Of a DNA stretch of 64,000 nt, positions 26,069 through 34,898 are shown in pieces. The number at the start of each line of letters is the position of its first letter. The stretch's first letter is position 1. The position numbers were made by a program, and so were the translations under genes. Source of the stretch: Macrococcoides epidermidis (GTDB lineage: Bacteria > Bacillota > Bacilli > Staphylococcales > Staphylococcaceae); NCBI RefSeq assembly GCF_042659445.1, contig NZ_JBHSSR010000001.1. One strand, 5' to 3'. Below the pieces are notes generated by a model. It saw only the letters and a list, made by a program, of their open reading frames with translations, was not told the DNA's origin and made no database searches.

Positions 26069-27370
26069 TTAAAGTGTTACTTTAAAATGTTCTAAAGTAG
26101 TTAACGCACGATCAGCAAGTGCTTCATAACGCTCTTTTTTATCTTTTATACGTGTATCTAAACTTGGCAGAAGTCCAAAGTTGGCATTCATCGGCTGAAA
26201 GTTTTTACTGTTCGTATGCGTAATGTAATATGCCATTGAACCGATTACTGTTTTTTCAGGAAATAAAACAGGAGCTGCACCACTAATATGCTTAGCCATA
26301 TTTATACCTGCAACTAATCCACTCGCTGCTGATTCCACGTATCCTTCAACGCCAGTCATCTGGCCAGCTAAAAATAAATCATCGTTTCCTTTGAATTGAT
26401 ATGTCTGTTGTAAATTAGTCGGTGAATTAATAAATGTGTTACGATGCATAACGCCATATCTGACTACTTCCACATTTTCTAAACCTGGAATTAACTTTAA
26501 TATTTCTTTTTGTGCACCCCATTTAAGATGTGTCTGGAAACCTACAATATTATACAAAGTTCCAGCAGCATCATCCTGACGTAATTGAACAACTGCATAT
26601 GGTCGTTTTCCCGTTTTAGGATCTTCTAACCCAACAGGTTTCATTGGTCCAAATAATAAAGTTTTTCGACCGCGTTTAGCCATTTCTTCAAATGGCATAC
26701 AACCTTCGAAATAAATTTCTTTTTCAAATTCTTTTAATGGAACAACTTCTGCTTCAAGTAATGCATCATAGAATCTATTAAATTCTTCTTCTGTCATCGG
26801 ACAATTTAAATAAGCAGCTTCACCTTTGTCGTAACGTGACTTTAAATAAACTTTTTCCATATTAATTGAATCCTTTTCAATGATAGGAGCAGCCGCATCA
26901 TAAAAATAAAGATGTTCTTGTCCAGTTAAGCGTTGGATATCTTTACTCAAGTTTTCAGTCGTTAAAGGACCGGTTGCAATGATGGTTGGACCGGCAGGAA
27001 CACTCGTTATTTCTTCATTGATTACTTCAATATTCGGATGATTTTTTAAAGTGTCAGTAATATATCCACTGAATTCATGTCGATCAACAGCTAATGCACC
27101 TCCTGCTGGAACTGAAGCATTATCGGCAGCTTTAATTACTAATGAATCCAGGCGTCTCATTTCTTCTTTTAATACACCTACTGCATTTGTAAGTGCGTTG
27201 CCTCGTAGTGAATTAGAACATACTAACTCTGCAAATTTATCTGTATGATGTGCCGGGGTCTGTTTGACTGGGCGCATTTCATATAATTTAACTTTAACGT
27301 CTCGTTTTGCTAATTGATATGCAGCCTCAGAACCTGCTAAACCTGCACCAATGATATTTACTGTCTTCAT
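26069..27370 (-). CDS. trmFO: Methylenetetrahydrofolate-tRNA-(uracil-5-)-methyltransferase TrmFO
   Basis: TrmFO (433 aa, formerly Gid) methylates U54 of tRNA to ribothymidine using methylene-THF and FADH2, unlike the SAM-dependent TrmA of Gram-negatives. The FAD-binding GAGLAGSEAAYQLA is at 7-20; CSNSLRGNALTNAVGVLKEE and the FAD/NAD end motifs GVEGYVESAASGLVAGINMA are intact. A short gap of 69 bp separates it from xerC, in the usual topA-trmFO-xerC order. SD GAGGAGG precedes the ATG at 27370. Confidence 0.97.
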   Translation of the reverse strand: MKTVNIIGAGLAGSEAAYQLAKRDVKVKLYEMRPVKQTPAHHTDKFAELVCSNSLRGNALTNAVGVLKEEMRRLDSLVIKAADNASVPAGGALAVDRHEFSGYITDTLKNHPNIEVINEEITSVPAGPTIIATGPLTTENLSKDIQRLTGQEHLYFYDAAAPIIEKDSINMEKVYLKSRYDKGEAAYLNCPMTEEEFNRFYDALLEAEVVPLKEFEKEIYFEGCMPFEEMAKRGRKTLLFGPMKPVGLEDPKTGKRPYAVVQLRQDDAAGTLYNIVGFQTHLKWGAQKEILKLIPGLENVEVVRYGVMHRNTFINSPTNLQQTYQFKGNDDLFLAGQMTGVEGYVESAASGLVAGINMAKHISGAAPVLFPEKTVIGSMAYYITHTNSKNFQPMNANFGLLPSLDTRIKDKKERYEALADRALTTLEHFKVTL

Positions 27371-27485
27371 TTTATTCCTCCTCTAAGTCCTACCCGATTG
27401 TAATATATTTTCACATTTTTAAAAAGAGATTTATCTGAATTTATTATAAATTTGTCTAATTCTTAATAGAAAATTTACAAAGACA

Positions 27486-27523
27486 AAAAAATGTGCACAT
27501 CTGTATTTTTGATGTGCACATTT
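27486..27523 (-). terminator. Terminator of topA
   Basis: Arms 27489-27501 and 27511-27523 (AAATGTGCACATC/GATGTGCACATTT) form a perfect 13-bp stem with a 9-nt loop, followed by T residues on the minus strand and reaching within 2 bp of the topA stop. Confidence 0.9.
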
Positions 27524-27524
27524 T

Positions 27525-29591
27525 TTATTGTGCTTTCTCGTCGTAATCACAATTTGTACATACGACTTGCGTTTGCTTGCCTTTTTTACGTTCTACAAGT
27601 TGAGTATCACATTTCGGACATTTACGTGCGATCGGTTTATCCCATGATAAGTAATCACATTCCGGGAAGTTACTGCAACCATAAAAGATTCTATTCTTCT
27701 TCGATTTACGTTCTACGACTTCACCATCGTTACATTTAGGACATGGTACACCGATTGTCTTGACAATTGCTTTCGTGTTACGACAATCAGGAAAATTTGA
27801 ACATGCCATAAATTTTCCGTATCTACCCATTTTATAAACCATAGGTGAACCACATTTTTCGCAATCTTCACCTGCTGGCTCATCCTTGATTTCAATTTTT
27901 TCCATTTCTTGTTCTGCACGATCAACATGTGTCTTAAAGTCACCATAGAAAGTTGAAATAACTTTTTTCCACTCTATCTCTCCGTTCGCAACTCTATCAA
28001 GAAGCGTTTCCATATTTACTGTAAAATCAACATCAATAATCTCCGGAAAGTATTCTTTTACAGATTCATGAACGATTTGTCCGAGTTCTGTCGGATAGAA
28101 TTTTTTCTGATCAACTTTAACATAGTTACGTTTTTGAATCGTATCAATCGTCGGTGCATATGTAGATGGTCGACCGATTCCTTTTTCTTCTAAAGTTTTA
28201 ACAAGACGCGCTTCAGTATACCGTGGCGGTGGCTGAGTAAAATGTTGATTTTCTTCAATATTTACTGCTTTTACTTTATCGCCGACATTCAGTTCAGGTA
28301 ATCTGTTTTCGTCTTCCTCTTTATCTTCATCATTACCTTCAACGTATACACTCATAAACCCTTTAAATTTAATCGTCTGACCATTCGCACGGAATTTAAT
28401 ATTATCCTGAACAAGGTCGACGCTTACAGTATCAATAACAGCTGGCGCCATTTGGCTTGCCATAAATCGTTCCCAAATTAATTTATATAGTCGAAGCTGG
28501 TCTCGTGATAAATAAGCTTTCATTTCAGTCGGTGTTCGAAGTGCTGAAGTTGGACGTACTGCTTCGTGAGCATCTTGTGCACCGCCTTTAGCGCTCGCTT
28601 TTCGTTTAGATAAATATTCTTTACCAAACTTTTCTTCAATGTAGCCAGCAGCTTCAGTTTTTGCTGTATCAGAGATACGTGTTGAATCCGTACGCATATA
28701 CGTTATTAAACCTACAGTACCTTGCTTCTTAAGGTCTATCCCTTCGTATAATTGTTGCGCCAACATCATCGTTTTACGCGCTTTAAAGTTGAGTTTACGT
28801 GCAGCTTCCTGTTGCAAAGAACTCGTTGTAAAAGGCAAAGCAGGATTTCTCAGTTTTTCTTTCTTAGTAACATCCATTACCTCAAACATATCCGTCTTTA
28901 ACTGACTAACAATCGCTTTAACATCTTGATCGTTCGTTAGCTTTTTCGGTTTGTTTGATTCATGCAAAAACTTTGCTTTAAATTCTTTATTTTTAAATGA
29001 AAATAATCCATCAATTGTCCAGTATTCCTCGGGTTTAAAAGCATTAATCTCTTCTTCTCGATCGATGATGAGTTTCAATGCAACAGATTGAACGCGACCA
29101 GCAGATAGACCTTTCTTAACTTTTTTCCATAATACAGGCGAGATATTATAACCAACGAGACGGTCTAATACACGTCGCGCCTGTTGGGCATCAACTAATT
29201 CATGCTTAATCTCACGTGGATTTTTAAAGCTTTCTTTAACAGCATCTTTAGTTATCTCATTAAATACAACGCGAGATTTTGCTGATTGATCTATATCTAA
29301 AATATGTGCTAAATGCCAGGCAATCGCTTCCCCTTCGCGGTCCGGGTCACTTGCGAGATAAACGTTCTTCGCTTTTTTCGCATGTTTTTTTAAATCCTGT
29401 ACAACAGGACCCTTACCGCGTATCGTGATATATCTTGGTTCAAAATTGTTTTCAGTATCCACACCCATTTGACTTCTAGGTAAATCCCTAACATGTCCCA
29501 TCGATGCAACAACTTTAAATTTTTTTCCTAAATATTTCTCAATGGTTTTTGCTTTTGCAGGCGATTCTACAATGACGAGATTCTCTGCCAT
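27525..29591 (-). CDS. topA: DNA topoisomerase I
   Basis: TopA (688 aa) relaxes negative supercoils. The Toprim domain begins LVIVESPAKAKTIEKYLG and includes SDPDREGEA; the catalytic tyrosine sits in LITYMRTDSTR near residue 300. Three C-terminal zinc ribbons follow: CEKCGS...CSNFPDC, CPKCNDGE...CSNFPEC and CPKCDTQL...CTNC, as in Gram-positive TopA. The start at 29591 (MAENLV) follows AAGGGGGA; an extension to 29633 is not supported. It lies between dprA and trmFO. Confidence 0.97.
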   Translation of the reverse strand: MAENLVIVESPAKAKTIEKYLGKKFKVVASMGHVRDLPRSQMGVDTENNFEPRYITIRGKGPVVQDLKKHAKKAKNVYLASDPDREGEAIAWHLAHILDIDQSAKSRVVFNEITKDAVKESFKNPREIKHELVDAQQARRVLDRLVGYNISPVLWKKVKKGLSAGRVQSVALKLIIDREEEINAFKPEEYWTIDGLFSFKNKEFKAKFLHESNKPKKLTNDQDVKAIVSQLKTDMFEVMDVTKKEKLRNPALPFTTSSLQQEAARKLNFKARKTMMLAQQLYEGIDLKKQGTVGLITYMRTDSTRISDTAKTEAAGYIEEKFGKEYLSKRKASAKGGAQDAHEAVRPTSALRTPTEMKAYLSRDQLRLYKLIWERFMASQMAPAVIDTVSVDLVQDNIKFRANGQTIKFKGFMSVYVEGNDEDKEEDENRLPELNVGDKVKAVNIEENQHFTQPPPRYTEARLVKTLEEKGIGRPSTYAPTIDTIQKRNYVKVDQKKFYPTELGQIVHESVKEYFPEIIDVDFTVNMETLLDRVANGEIEWKKVISTFYGDFKTHVDRAEQEMEKIEIKDEPAGEDCEKCGSPMVYKMGRYGKFMACSNFPDCRNTKAIVKTIGVPCPKCNDGEVVERKSKKNRIFYGCSNFPECDYLSWDKPIARKCPKCDTQLVERKKGKQTQVVCTNCDYDEKAQ

Positions 29592-29764
29592 TTTGATATC
29601 CCCCTTTTGTTTTAAAACTGTTTTGCTTTTCAATGATAAATAATATACGTTTCATTTCTATCTTGTCAAATTTTATTTCTAAATTCATACTAAAATAAAA
29701 ATATAATCAATAAAATAGATGATAAAATTTCTAAAAAATTATAATTATAATAGAAGAAACTCAT

Positions 29765-30637
29765 CTATATAAAATCTTCTAAAATATCTTCTACTTGAAC
29801 AATTATTTTAGCACCTTCAGCAATCTTTTGATTACAACCTTGAGAAAGTTTTGAAGTTATCTTGCCAGGCAAGCAGTACACTTCTCGATTTTGATCTATT
29901 GCCTGGTCACACGTTATTAAACTACCGCTTCTCAATTGTGCTTCAGTAATTAAAACACCTTGAGATAATCCACTAATAATTCTATTTCGTTCAGGAAATT
30001 GAAATTTAGCAATCTGTGTTGTCGGATAATATTCGCTTATAACAAGATGATGACATTCCATATTGCGTCGTAATAACGTCACCTCTTCAGGATAATAAAA
30101 ATCATGACCAAAACCAAGAACTCCAATGGTTTTGCCGCCATGATAATTTGCAGCTAAATGTGCATCACTATCTGCACCTTTAGCTAAACCACTTACAATT
30201 GTAATATTATGTTTCACTAATTGCGGCATAAAATGATCTATCACTTCTGACGAATAATCTGTTCTATTACGACTACCGACAATCGCTAAAAAATACTTAC
30301 GCGATAAAATAGAAATGTCCCCTTTACAGAAAATCAAAAAGGGAAAATCATGAACTTGTTTTAATAAATATGGATATTGATCAGAATTGTAAAATACAGG
30401 TGTAATAAAACGGGATGATAAAGCGTGGTGTATTTCCTCAATACTAAGTGAATTGAATCGTAGAATTTTTATATATAATTTATTATCCCGATTAAGTAAA
30501 TTATTTAATATCGGAAAGACACGTTTATAATGTAAATCAAATGTATTAAAGTTCTGTTTTATTTTATGAAGTTGTTGCGTCGTAAATCCAGATGCGATGA
30601 GCCTTAATATGATTTGCTCTTCATGTGAATAATTCAT
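29765..30637 (-). CDS. dprA: DprA/Smf DNA-processing protein
   Basis: DprA (290 aa) loads RecA on incoming single-stranded DNA during transformation. The Rossmann-like core has AIVGSRNRTDYS, the nucleotide loop VSGLAKGADSDAH, GVLGFGHDFYYPEE and QFPERNRIISGLS, ending LITCDQAIDQNREVYCLPG. The N-terminal segment is the usual short helical region. The ATG at 30637 follows GAGGTGATA; the neighbours topA downstream and sucD upstream match the staphylococcal order. Confidence 0.95.
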   Translation of the reverse strand: MNYSHEEQIILRLIASGFTTQQLHKIKQNFNTFDLHYKRVFPILNNLLNRDNKLYIKILRFNSLSIEEIHHALSSRFITPVFYNSDQYPYLLKQVHDFPFLIFCKGDISILSRKYFLAIVGSRNRTDYSSEVIDHFMPQLVKHNITIVSGLAKGADSDAHLAANYHGGKTIGVLGFGHDFYYPEEVTLLRRNMECHHLVISEYYPTTQIAKFQFPERNRIISGLSQGVLITEAQLRSGSLITCDQAIDQNREVYCLPGKITSKLSQGCNQKIAEGAKIIVQVEDILEDFI

Positions 30638-30861
30638 TTTTATCACCTCAAACATTACAATAATTGTTTGATATTAACTCATTGTTAAATTAATTCATAA
30701 TATTATTGAGATTTAATAAAAATTTTAGGATTAAAATATTTTCCTACTCTTTTATTTCATAATATATGTAAAAAATTATCACTTATTTTCTAATATTGTA
30801 ATATCCCTAATTGATTTATTTAGTACATATTATTGAAACATTTTCTCCTGAATTTCTCTAA

Positions 30862-30896
30862 ATAAAAAAGCCAAGACCCTTAATTGAGTCTCAGCT
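30862..30896 (-). terminator. Terminator of sucCD
   Basis: Arms 30869-30879 and 30886-30896 pair over 11 bp with G-U pairs and a 6-nt loop, followed by T residues on the minus strand, 12 bp after the sucD stop. The 224 bp between it and dprA are AT-rich; no other feature was found there. Confidence 0.87.
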
Positions 30897-30908
30897 TACT
30901 AACATTTA

Positions 30909-31817
30909 TTATTTAACTGTTAAACATTTTTCGTATAACCCATCTTCTTCTTTAATGCGTTCTACTAATGTTGAACCGATATCAGATGGTGTTGCTGCTG
31001 TTTTAATACCACAAGCATTCATTGCTTTAATCTTCTCTGCAGCCGTACCTTTACCACCAGAGATGATTGCACCAGCATGTCCCATACGTTTTCCTGGAGG
31101 AGCTGTTTGCCCACCGATAAATCCTACAACTGGTTTTGTCATATTGGCTTTAACCCATTCAGCAGCTTCTTCTTCTGCTGTTCCACCGATTTCACCAATC
31201 ATAACAACAGCTAATGTTTCAGGGTCATTATTAAATGCTTCTAACGCATCGATGAAGTTTGTACCGTTTACTGGGTCTCCACCAATACCTACTGCTGTTG
31301 TTTGACCAATACCTAATTGTGTTAATTGATGCACTGCTTCATATGTTAATGTTCCAGAACGACTTACAACACCAACATGTCCTTTTTTATGGATGTAACC
31401 TGGCATGATACCAATTTTACATTCGTCAGCTGTAATAACACCTGGACAGTTAGGTCCAACTAAACGTGTTTTCTTGCCTTGCATATAACGTTTAACTTTA
31501 ACCATATCTAATACTGGAATGTGTTCAGTGATACAAATTGCTAAATCTAACTCTGCATCTACACATTCTACGATTGCATCAGCAGCAAATGGTGCTGGTA
31601 CATAAATTACTGAAACTGTTGCGCCAGTTGCTTTAACTGCCTCTTCTACTGTATTGAATACTGGTACGCCTTCAACTTCCATACCGCCTTTACCAGGTGT
31701 AACACCTGCAACGATTTTTGTACCATATTCGATCATTTGTTTTGTATGAAATAATGCTGTTGATCCTGTTATACCTTGTACGATTACTTTCGTGTCTTTA
31801 TCAATAAATACTCCCAC
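30909..31817 (-). CDS. sucD: Succinyl-CoA synthetase alpha subunit
   Basis: SucD (302 aa) with SucC interconverts succinyl-CoA and succinate, making ATP or GTP in the TCA cycle. The CoA-binding Rossmann domain has VQGITGSTALFHTKQM and GTKIVAGVTPGKGG; the phosphorylated active-site His is in GKRMGHAGAIISGGKG near residue 246. The start codon is GTG at 31817 behind a GGGG-containing ribosome site, 15 bp after the sucC stop. It is the second gene of the sucCD operon. Confidence 0.97.
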   Translation of the reverse strand: MGVFIDKDTKVIVQGITGSTALFHTKQMIEYGTKIVAGVTPGKGGMEVEGVPVFNTVEEAVKATGATVSVIYVPAPFAADAIVECVDAELDLAICITEHIPVLDMVKVKRYMQGKKTRLVGPNCPGVITADECKIGIMPGYIHKKGHVGVVSRSGTLTYEAVHQLTQLGIGQTTAVGIGGDPVNGTNFIDALEAFNNDPETLAVVMIGEIGGTAEEEAAEWVKANMTKPVVGFIGGQTAPPGKRMGHAGAIISGGKGTAAEKIKAMNACGIKTAATPSDIGSTLVERIKEEDGLYEKCLTVK

Positions 31818-31832
31818 GTTTATCCCCGCTTC

Positions 31833-33002
31833 CTATTTAGCTTCTTTTACTAATTCAACGATTTTTTGTGCACCTTCAGCCATTGTGCTAGCTGAAGTAA
31901 TTGCTAATCCAGAATTGTTTAGAATTTCTTTACCTTGTTCAACGTTAGTACCTTCTAAACGTACAACTAATGGAATCGTTAACTCTAATTCTTTCGCCGC
32001 AGCTACAACACCTTCAGCGATAATGTCACATTTCATGATACCACCAAAGATATTTACAAAAATACCTTCAACTTTTTCATCACCTAAAATGATTTTGAAA
32101 GCTTCAGTAACTTTTTCTTTCGTAGCGCCGCCCCCTACATCCAAGAAGTTCGCAGGATTTCCGCCGAAGTGGTTAATTGTGTCCATTGTAGCCATCGCAA
32201 GACCCGCACCGTTAACCATACAGCCAATATTTCCATCTAAAGCAATGTATGATAAATCATATTTAGATGCTTCGATTTCTTTTGGATCTTCTTCGTCTAA
32301 GTCACGTAATTCAACCACGTCTTTTTGACGGAATAAAGCATTAGCGTCGAAGTTAATTTTAGCATCTAAAGCTAGCACGTCGCCAGAACCTGTTGTAACT
32401 AATGGGTTAATTTCAATGATAGATGCATCTTTTTGGATGAATACATCATATAATCCCATCATAATTTTAACTGCTTTATTTACTGATTCTTTAGGAATAT
32501 TAATGTTGAATGCTAAACGACGTGCTTGATAAGGCATTAATCCTACTACAGGATCGATGACTTCTTTGAAGATTTTTTCAGGAGTAGCTTCTGCTACTTC
32601 TTCAATTTCAGTTCCACCTTCTTCAGATCCCATTAATACAACTGAATCTGTTGCACGGTCTAATACAAAACCTAGGTAGTATTCTTTTTGAATGTCGCAA
32701 CCCTCTTCAATTAAAAGGCGTTTAATTTCTTTACCTTCAGGGCCAGTTTGATGCGTAACTAAAACTTTGCCTAATAATTCTTTAGCATAGCTTTCTACTT
32801 CATCTAATGATTTAGCAATTTTAACGCCGCCCGCTTTACCACGGCCACCAGCGTGAATTTGAGCTTTAACAACATACACGCCTTCTGTTAAACCTTTTGC
32901 TACTTCAACTGCTTCTTCAGGTGTATATGCAACTGAACCGTTCGGTACTGCTACACCCATCGAGCGAAAAATTTCTTTCCCTTGATACTCATGGATATTC
33001 AT
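31833..33002 (-). CDS. sucC: Succinyl-CoA synthetase beta subunit
   Basis: SucC (389 aa) is the ATP-grasp subunit that binds nucleotide and succinate. MNIHEYQGKEIFRSMGVAVP opens the protein; VVKAQIHAGGRGKAGGVK is the ATP-grasp loop, IEINPLV the metal site, and GGIMKCDIIAEGVV and RLEGTN the substrate and subunit motifs. The ATG at 33002 follows AGGAGG; an extension of 8 codons upstream is rejected. It is first in the operon, directly downstream of a strong promoter overlapped by a likely cre site. Confidence 0.98.
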   Translation of the reverse strand: MNIHEYQGKEIFRSMGVAVPNGSVAYTPEEAVEVAKGLTEGVYVVKAQIHAGGRGKAGGVKIAKSLDEVESYAKELLGKVLVTHQTGPEGKEIKRLLIEEGCDIQKEYYLGFVLDRATDSVVLMGSEEGGTEIEEVAEATPEKIFKEVIDPVVGLMPYQARRLAFNINIPKESVNKAVKIMMGLYDVFIQKDASIIEINPLVTTGSGDVLALDAKINFDANALFRQKDVVELRDLDEEDPKEIEASKYDLSYIALDGNIGCMVNGAGLAMATMDTINHFGGNPANFLDVGGGATKEKVTEAFKIILGDEKVEGIFVNIFGGIMKCDIIAEGVVAAAKELELTIPLVVRLEGTNVEQGKEILNNSGLAITSASTMAEGAQKIVELVKEAK

Positions 33003-33045
33003 CTTCCATCCTCCTAGATTGCACAATTATTTATGTTACGTTTCA

Positions 33046-33074
33046 ATTATAGAAAATGTAAGCGCTATTGTAAA
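33046..33074 (-). promoter_or_regulatory. Promoter of sucCD
   Basis: TTTACA (33069-33074) and TATAAT (33046-33051) are exactly 17 bp apart on the minus strand, ending 44 bp before the sucC start. A cre-like site fills the spacer. Confidence 0.8.
33057..33070 (-). promoter_or_regulatory. Candidate cre (CcpA-binding) site in the sucCD promoter
   Basis: The minus-strand sequence CAATAGCGCTTACA matches the cre consensus TGAAARCGYTTWCA at 11 of 14 positions, including the whole right half. It sits between -35 and -10, where CcpA would block polymerase. Catabolite repression of TCA-cycle genes by CcpA is established in Firmicutes; binding here is inferred. Confidence 0.6.
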
Positions 33075-33084
33075 CTGAATAAAC

Positions 33085-33139
33085 CTAAAAAGAAACGTGT
33101 TTTCACTCAAATTTTTCAAAAATGAGTAAAAACACGTTT
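33085..33139 (-). terminator. Terminator of rbgA-rnhB
   Basis: A 17-bp stem with one G-U pair (33093-33109 with 33123-33139) and a loop of A and T residues, followed by CTTTTT on the minus strand, 15 bp past the rnhB stop and upstream of the sucC promoter. Confidence 0.9.
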
Positions 33140-33154
33140 TAAGTAACGTTTAAA

Positions 33155-33922
33155 TCAAAAATTGCGTGTTACCATCGATTTAATTGGTTCAAATGTTTTT
33201 CGGTGAATTGGTGTTATGCCATAAGTCACTAAACCTTCCAAATGTTTCTTCGTACCATAGCCTGCGTTATTTTCAAAATCATAACCTGGATAGGTTTCAG
33301 CTAATTCTACCATTAAACGATCACGGTATTCTTTTGCAATAACACTCGCTGCTGCAATTGAAATACTTGTGCTATCACCTTTTATGATGGACTCTTCTAT
33401 TAATCCAGTCTGTAACTTCATCGCATCAATTAACAGCACATCAGGTGTTACAGGTAATCCTTCTATCGCACGCAACATCGCTATTTTTGTCGCCTCATAA
33501 ATATTTATAGCGTCAATTTCTTCTACCGTCGCAATACCGATTGCATAAGTCACATTTTCCAGTAATTCTGCTTCCACTTTAGCACGATTTAATTTTGACA
33601 TTTGCTTAGAATCATTTAGTCCGTAAAATGCATGATGCTCATTGAGTATAACAGCACATGCTACAACAGGTCCTGCTAACGGTCCACGCCCTACTTCATC
33701 AATACCGGCTATAACTTTCCCTGGATATTTATTTTCATATAAAAGCATCTCATTATATTGTTTAATTAATTGCTTCCCTTTTTCATAAATTTTGTGTTGC
33801 TGTGTTTTAATTTTTATAGCACCAGCTCTTGTCTCATTTTCAAAGAAAGCATCAAGTTCACTTTCAGGAATTGTTTGTATCATTGATTTTAACTGGGCGA
33901 TATTATAGTCATTACTCTTCAT
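33155..33922 (-). CDS. rnhB: Ribonuclease HII
   Basis: RNase HII (255 aa) cuts at ribonucleotides in DNA and RNA-DNA hybrids. The catalytic core starts IAGIDEVGRGPLAGPVVACA with the DEVGRG motif near 75, continues with LNDSKQMSKLNR, and has DAMKL and the late ASVIAKEYRDRLM; the N-terminal 65 residues are the substrate-recognition extension of bacillar RnhB. The gene overlaps rbgA by 11 nt, so they are coupled. Confidence 0.97.
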   Translation of the reverse strand: MKSNDYNIAQLKSMIQTIPESELDAFFENETRAGAIKIKTQQHKIYEKGKQLIKQYNEMLLYENKYPGKVIAGIDEVGRGPLAGPVVACAVILNEHHAFYGLNDSKQMSKLNRAKVEAELLENVTYAIGIATVEEIDAINIYEATKIAMLRAIEGLPVTPDVLLIDAMKLQTGLIEESIIKGDSTSISIAAASVIAKEYRDRLMVELAETYPGYDFENNAGYGTKKHLEGLVTYGITPIHRKTFEPIKSMVTRNF

Positions 33923-34784
33923 CTTTATCCTCTAATAAATCAAGTGAATCAAACGTATATTTACCGATTTTCTCATTACGTATATCACGAATAATCAATT
34001 CAACAACACTTTCATAATCAATTTCATTACCACGTAATTTCATTCCACGAGACTTTCCGATAGCATCGAATACTTCAACATAGGGTGTACCCGCTTCAAC
34101 CTTGATATTATAATGTTTATTCAGTGTTTGGAGATCATGTTGTTGTAAAAACTCAATCCCATATATCGCGACCTCATCTAAATGAACGATACTATCTTTA
34201 ATAGCACCGGTTAAACTTAATTTTTTACCGACAAACTGATCTTCAAACTTCGGCCAGAGTATACCTGGCGTATCAAGTAATTCTAAACTAGTTCCTACCT
34301 TTATCCATTGCTGCTTTTTAGTAACACCCGGCATATTGCCCGTCTTAGCGATTGTTTTCTTTGCTAAACGGTTAATCAGCGTTGACTTACCAACATTGGG
34401 GATACCTACTATCATCGCACGTATTGCACGTGGTCTTAAACCTTTCGCTCTCATACGATCAAATTTTTCTTTCGTTACAATTTCTGCAGCTTTCGTCACT
34501 TGCGATAAATTTTTACCGTTCTTACTATCTATTAGCACAGGATAGAAACCCTTATCTTCAAAATAATGCATCCATTGACGCGTCTTATTAAGATCTGCCA
34601 TATCCATCTTATTCAGTAATACTACACGTGGCTTATCTTTTATTACTTCATCAATCATCGGGTTACGAGATGAATACGGAATACGTGCATCTACAAGCTC
34701 AAATACTACATCTACCAGCTTTAATTGTTCGGTTACTTCTCTTCTTGCCTTGGCCATATGACCAGGAAACCATTGAATCGTCAT
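33912..34784 (-). CDS. rbgA: Ribosome biogenesis GTPase RbgA (YlqF)
   Basis: RbgA (290 aa) drives late 50S assembly. It is a circularly permuted GTPase: G4 NKMD at 58-61 comes before G1 GIPNVGKS at 127-134 and G3 DTPG at 171-174. The N-terminus IQWFPGHMAKARREV is diagnostic of the YlqF family. The ATG at 34784 follows GGGAGAT. In many Firmicutes it lies next to the trmD/rplS group; here the plus-strand glycosyltransferase operon lies between. Confidence 0.97.
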   Translation of the reverse strand: MTIQWFPGHMAKARREVTEQLKLVDVVFELVDARIPYSSRNPMIDEVIKDKPRVVLLNKMDMADLNKTRQWMHYFEDKGFYPVLIDSKNGKNLSQVTKAAEIVTKEKFDRMRAKGLRPRAIRAMIVGIPNVGKSTLINRLAKKTIAKTGNMPGVTKKQQWIKVGTSLELLDTPGILWPKFEDQFVGKKLSLTGAIKDSIVHLDEVAIYGIEFLQQHDLQTLNKHYNIKVEAGTPYVEVFDAIGKSRGMKLRGNEIDYESVVELIIRDIRNEKIGKYTFDSLDLLEDKDEE

Positions 34785-34834
34785 CTATATTATATCTCCC
34801 TACTATATATTTAATGATTTAACACGTGAACTTT

Positions 34835-34853
34835 ATTATAATGTCATTATAAT
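34835..34853. promoter_or_regulatory. 19-bp inverted repeat in the rbgA / glycosyltransferase divergent region
   Basis: ATTATAATG and CATTATAAT flank a single T. The core TTATAAT-GTC-ATTATAA resembles the PerR/Fur-type operator (7-1-7) but with a 3-nt rather than 1-nt centre. It also contains TATAAT on both strands, so it may simply be paired -10 boxes of the two divergent promoters. No clear -35 was found for either direction. Confidence 0.45.
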
Positions 34854-34898
34854 ATTATATACTATTTTGAAGATATATTTTAAAAAAGAGGCGTACAT

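Noticed and set aside
29725..29739. CodY-box-like sequence upstream of topA
   Set aside because: AAATTTCTAAAAAAT matches the 15-bp CodY motif with three mismatches, but such AT-rich words are expected by chance here and topA is not a known CodY target.
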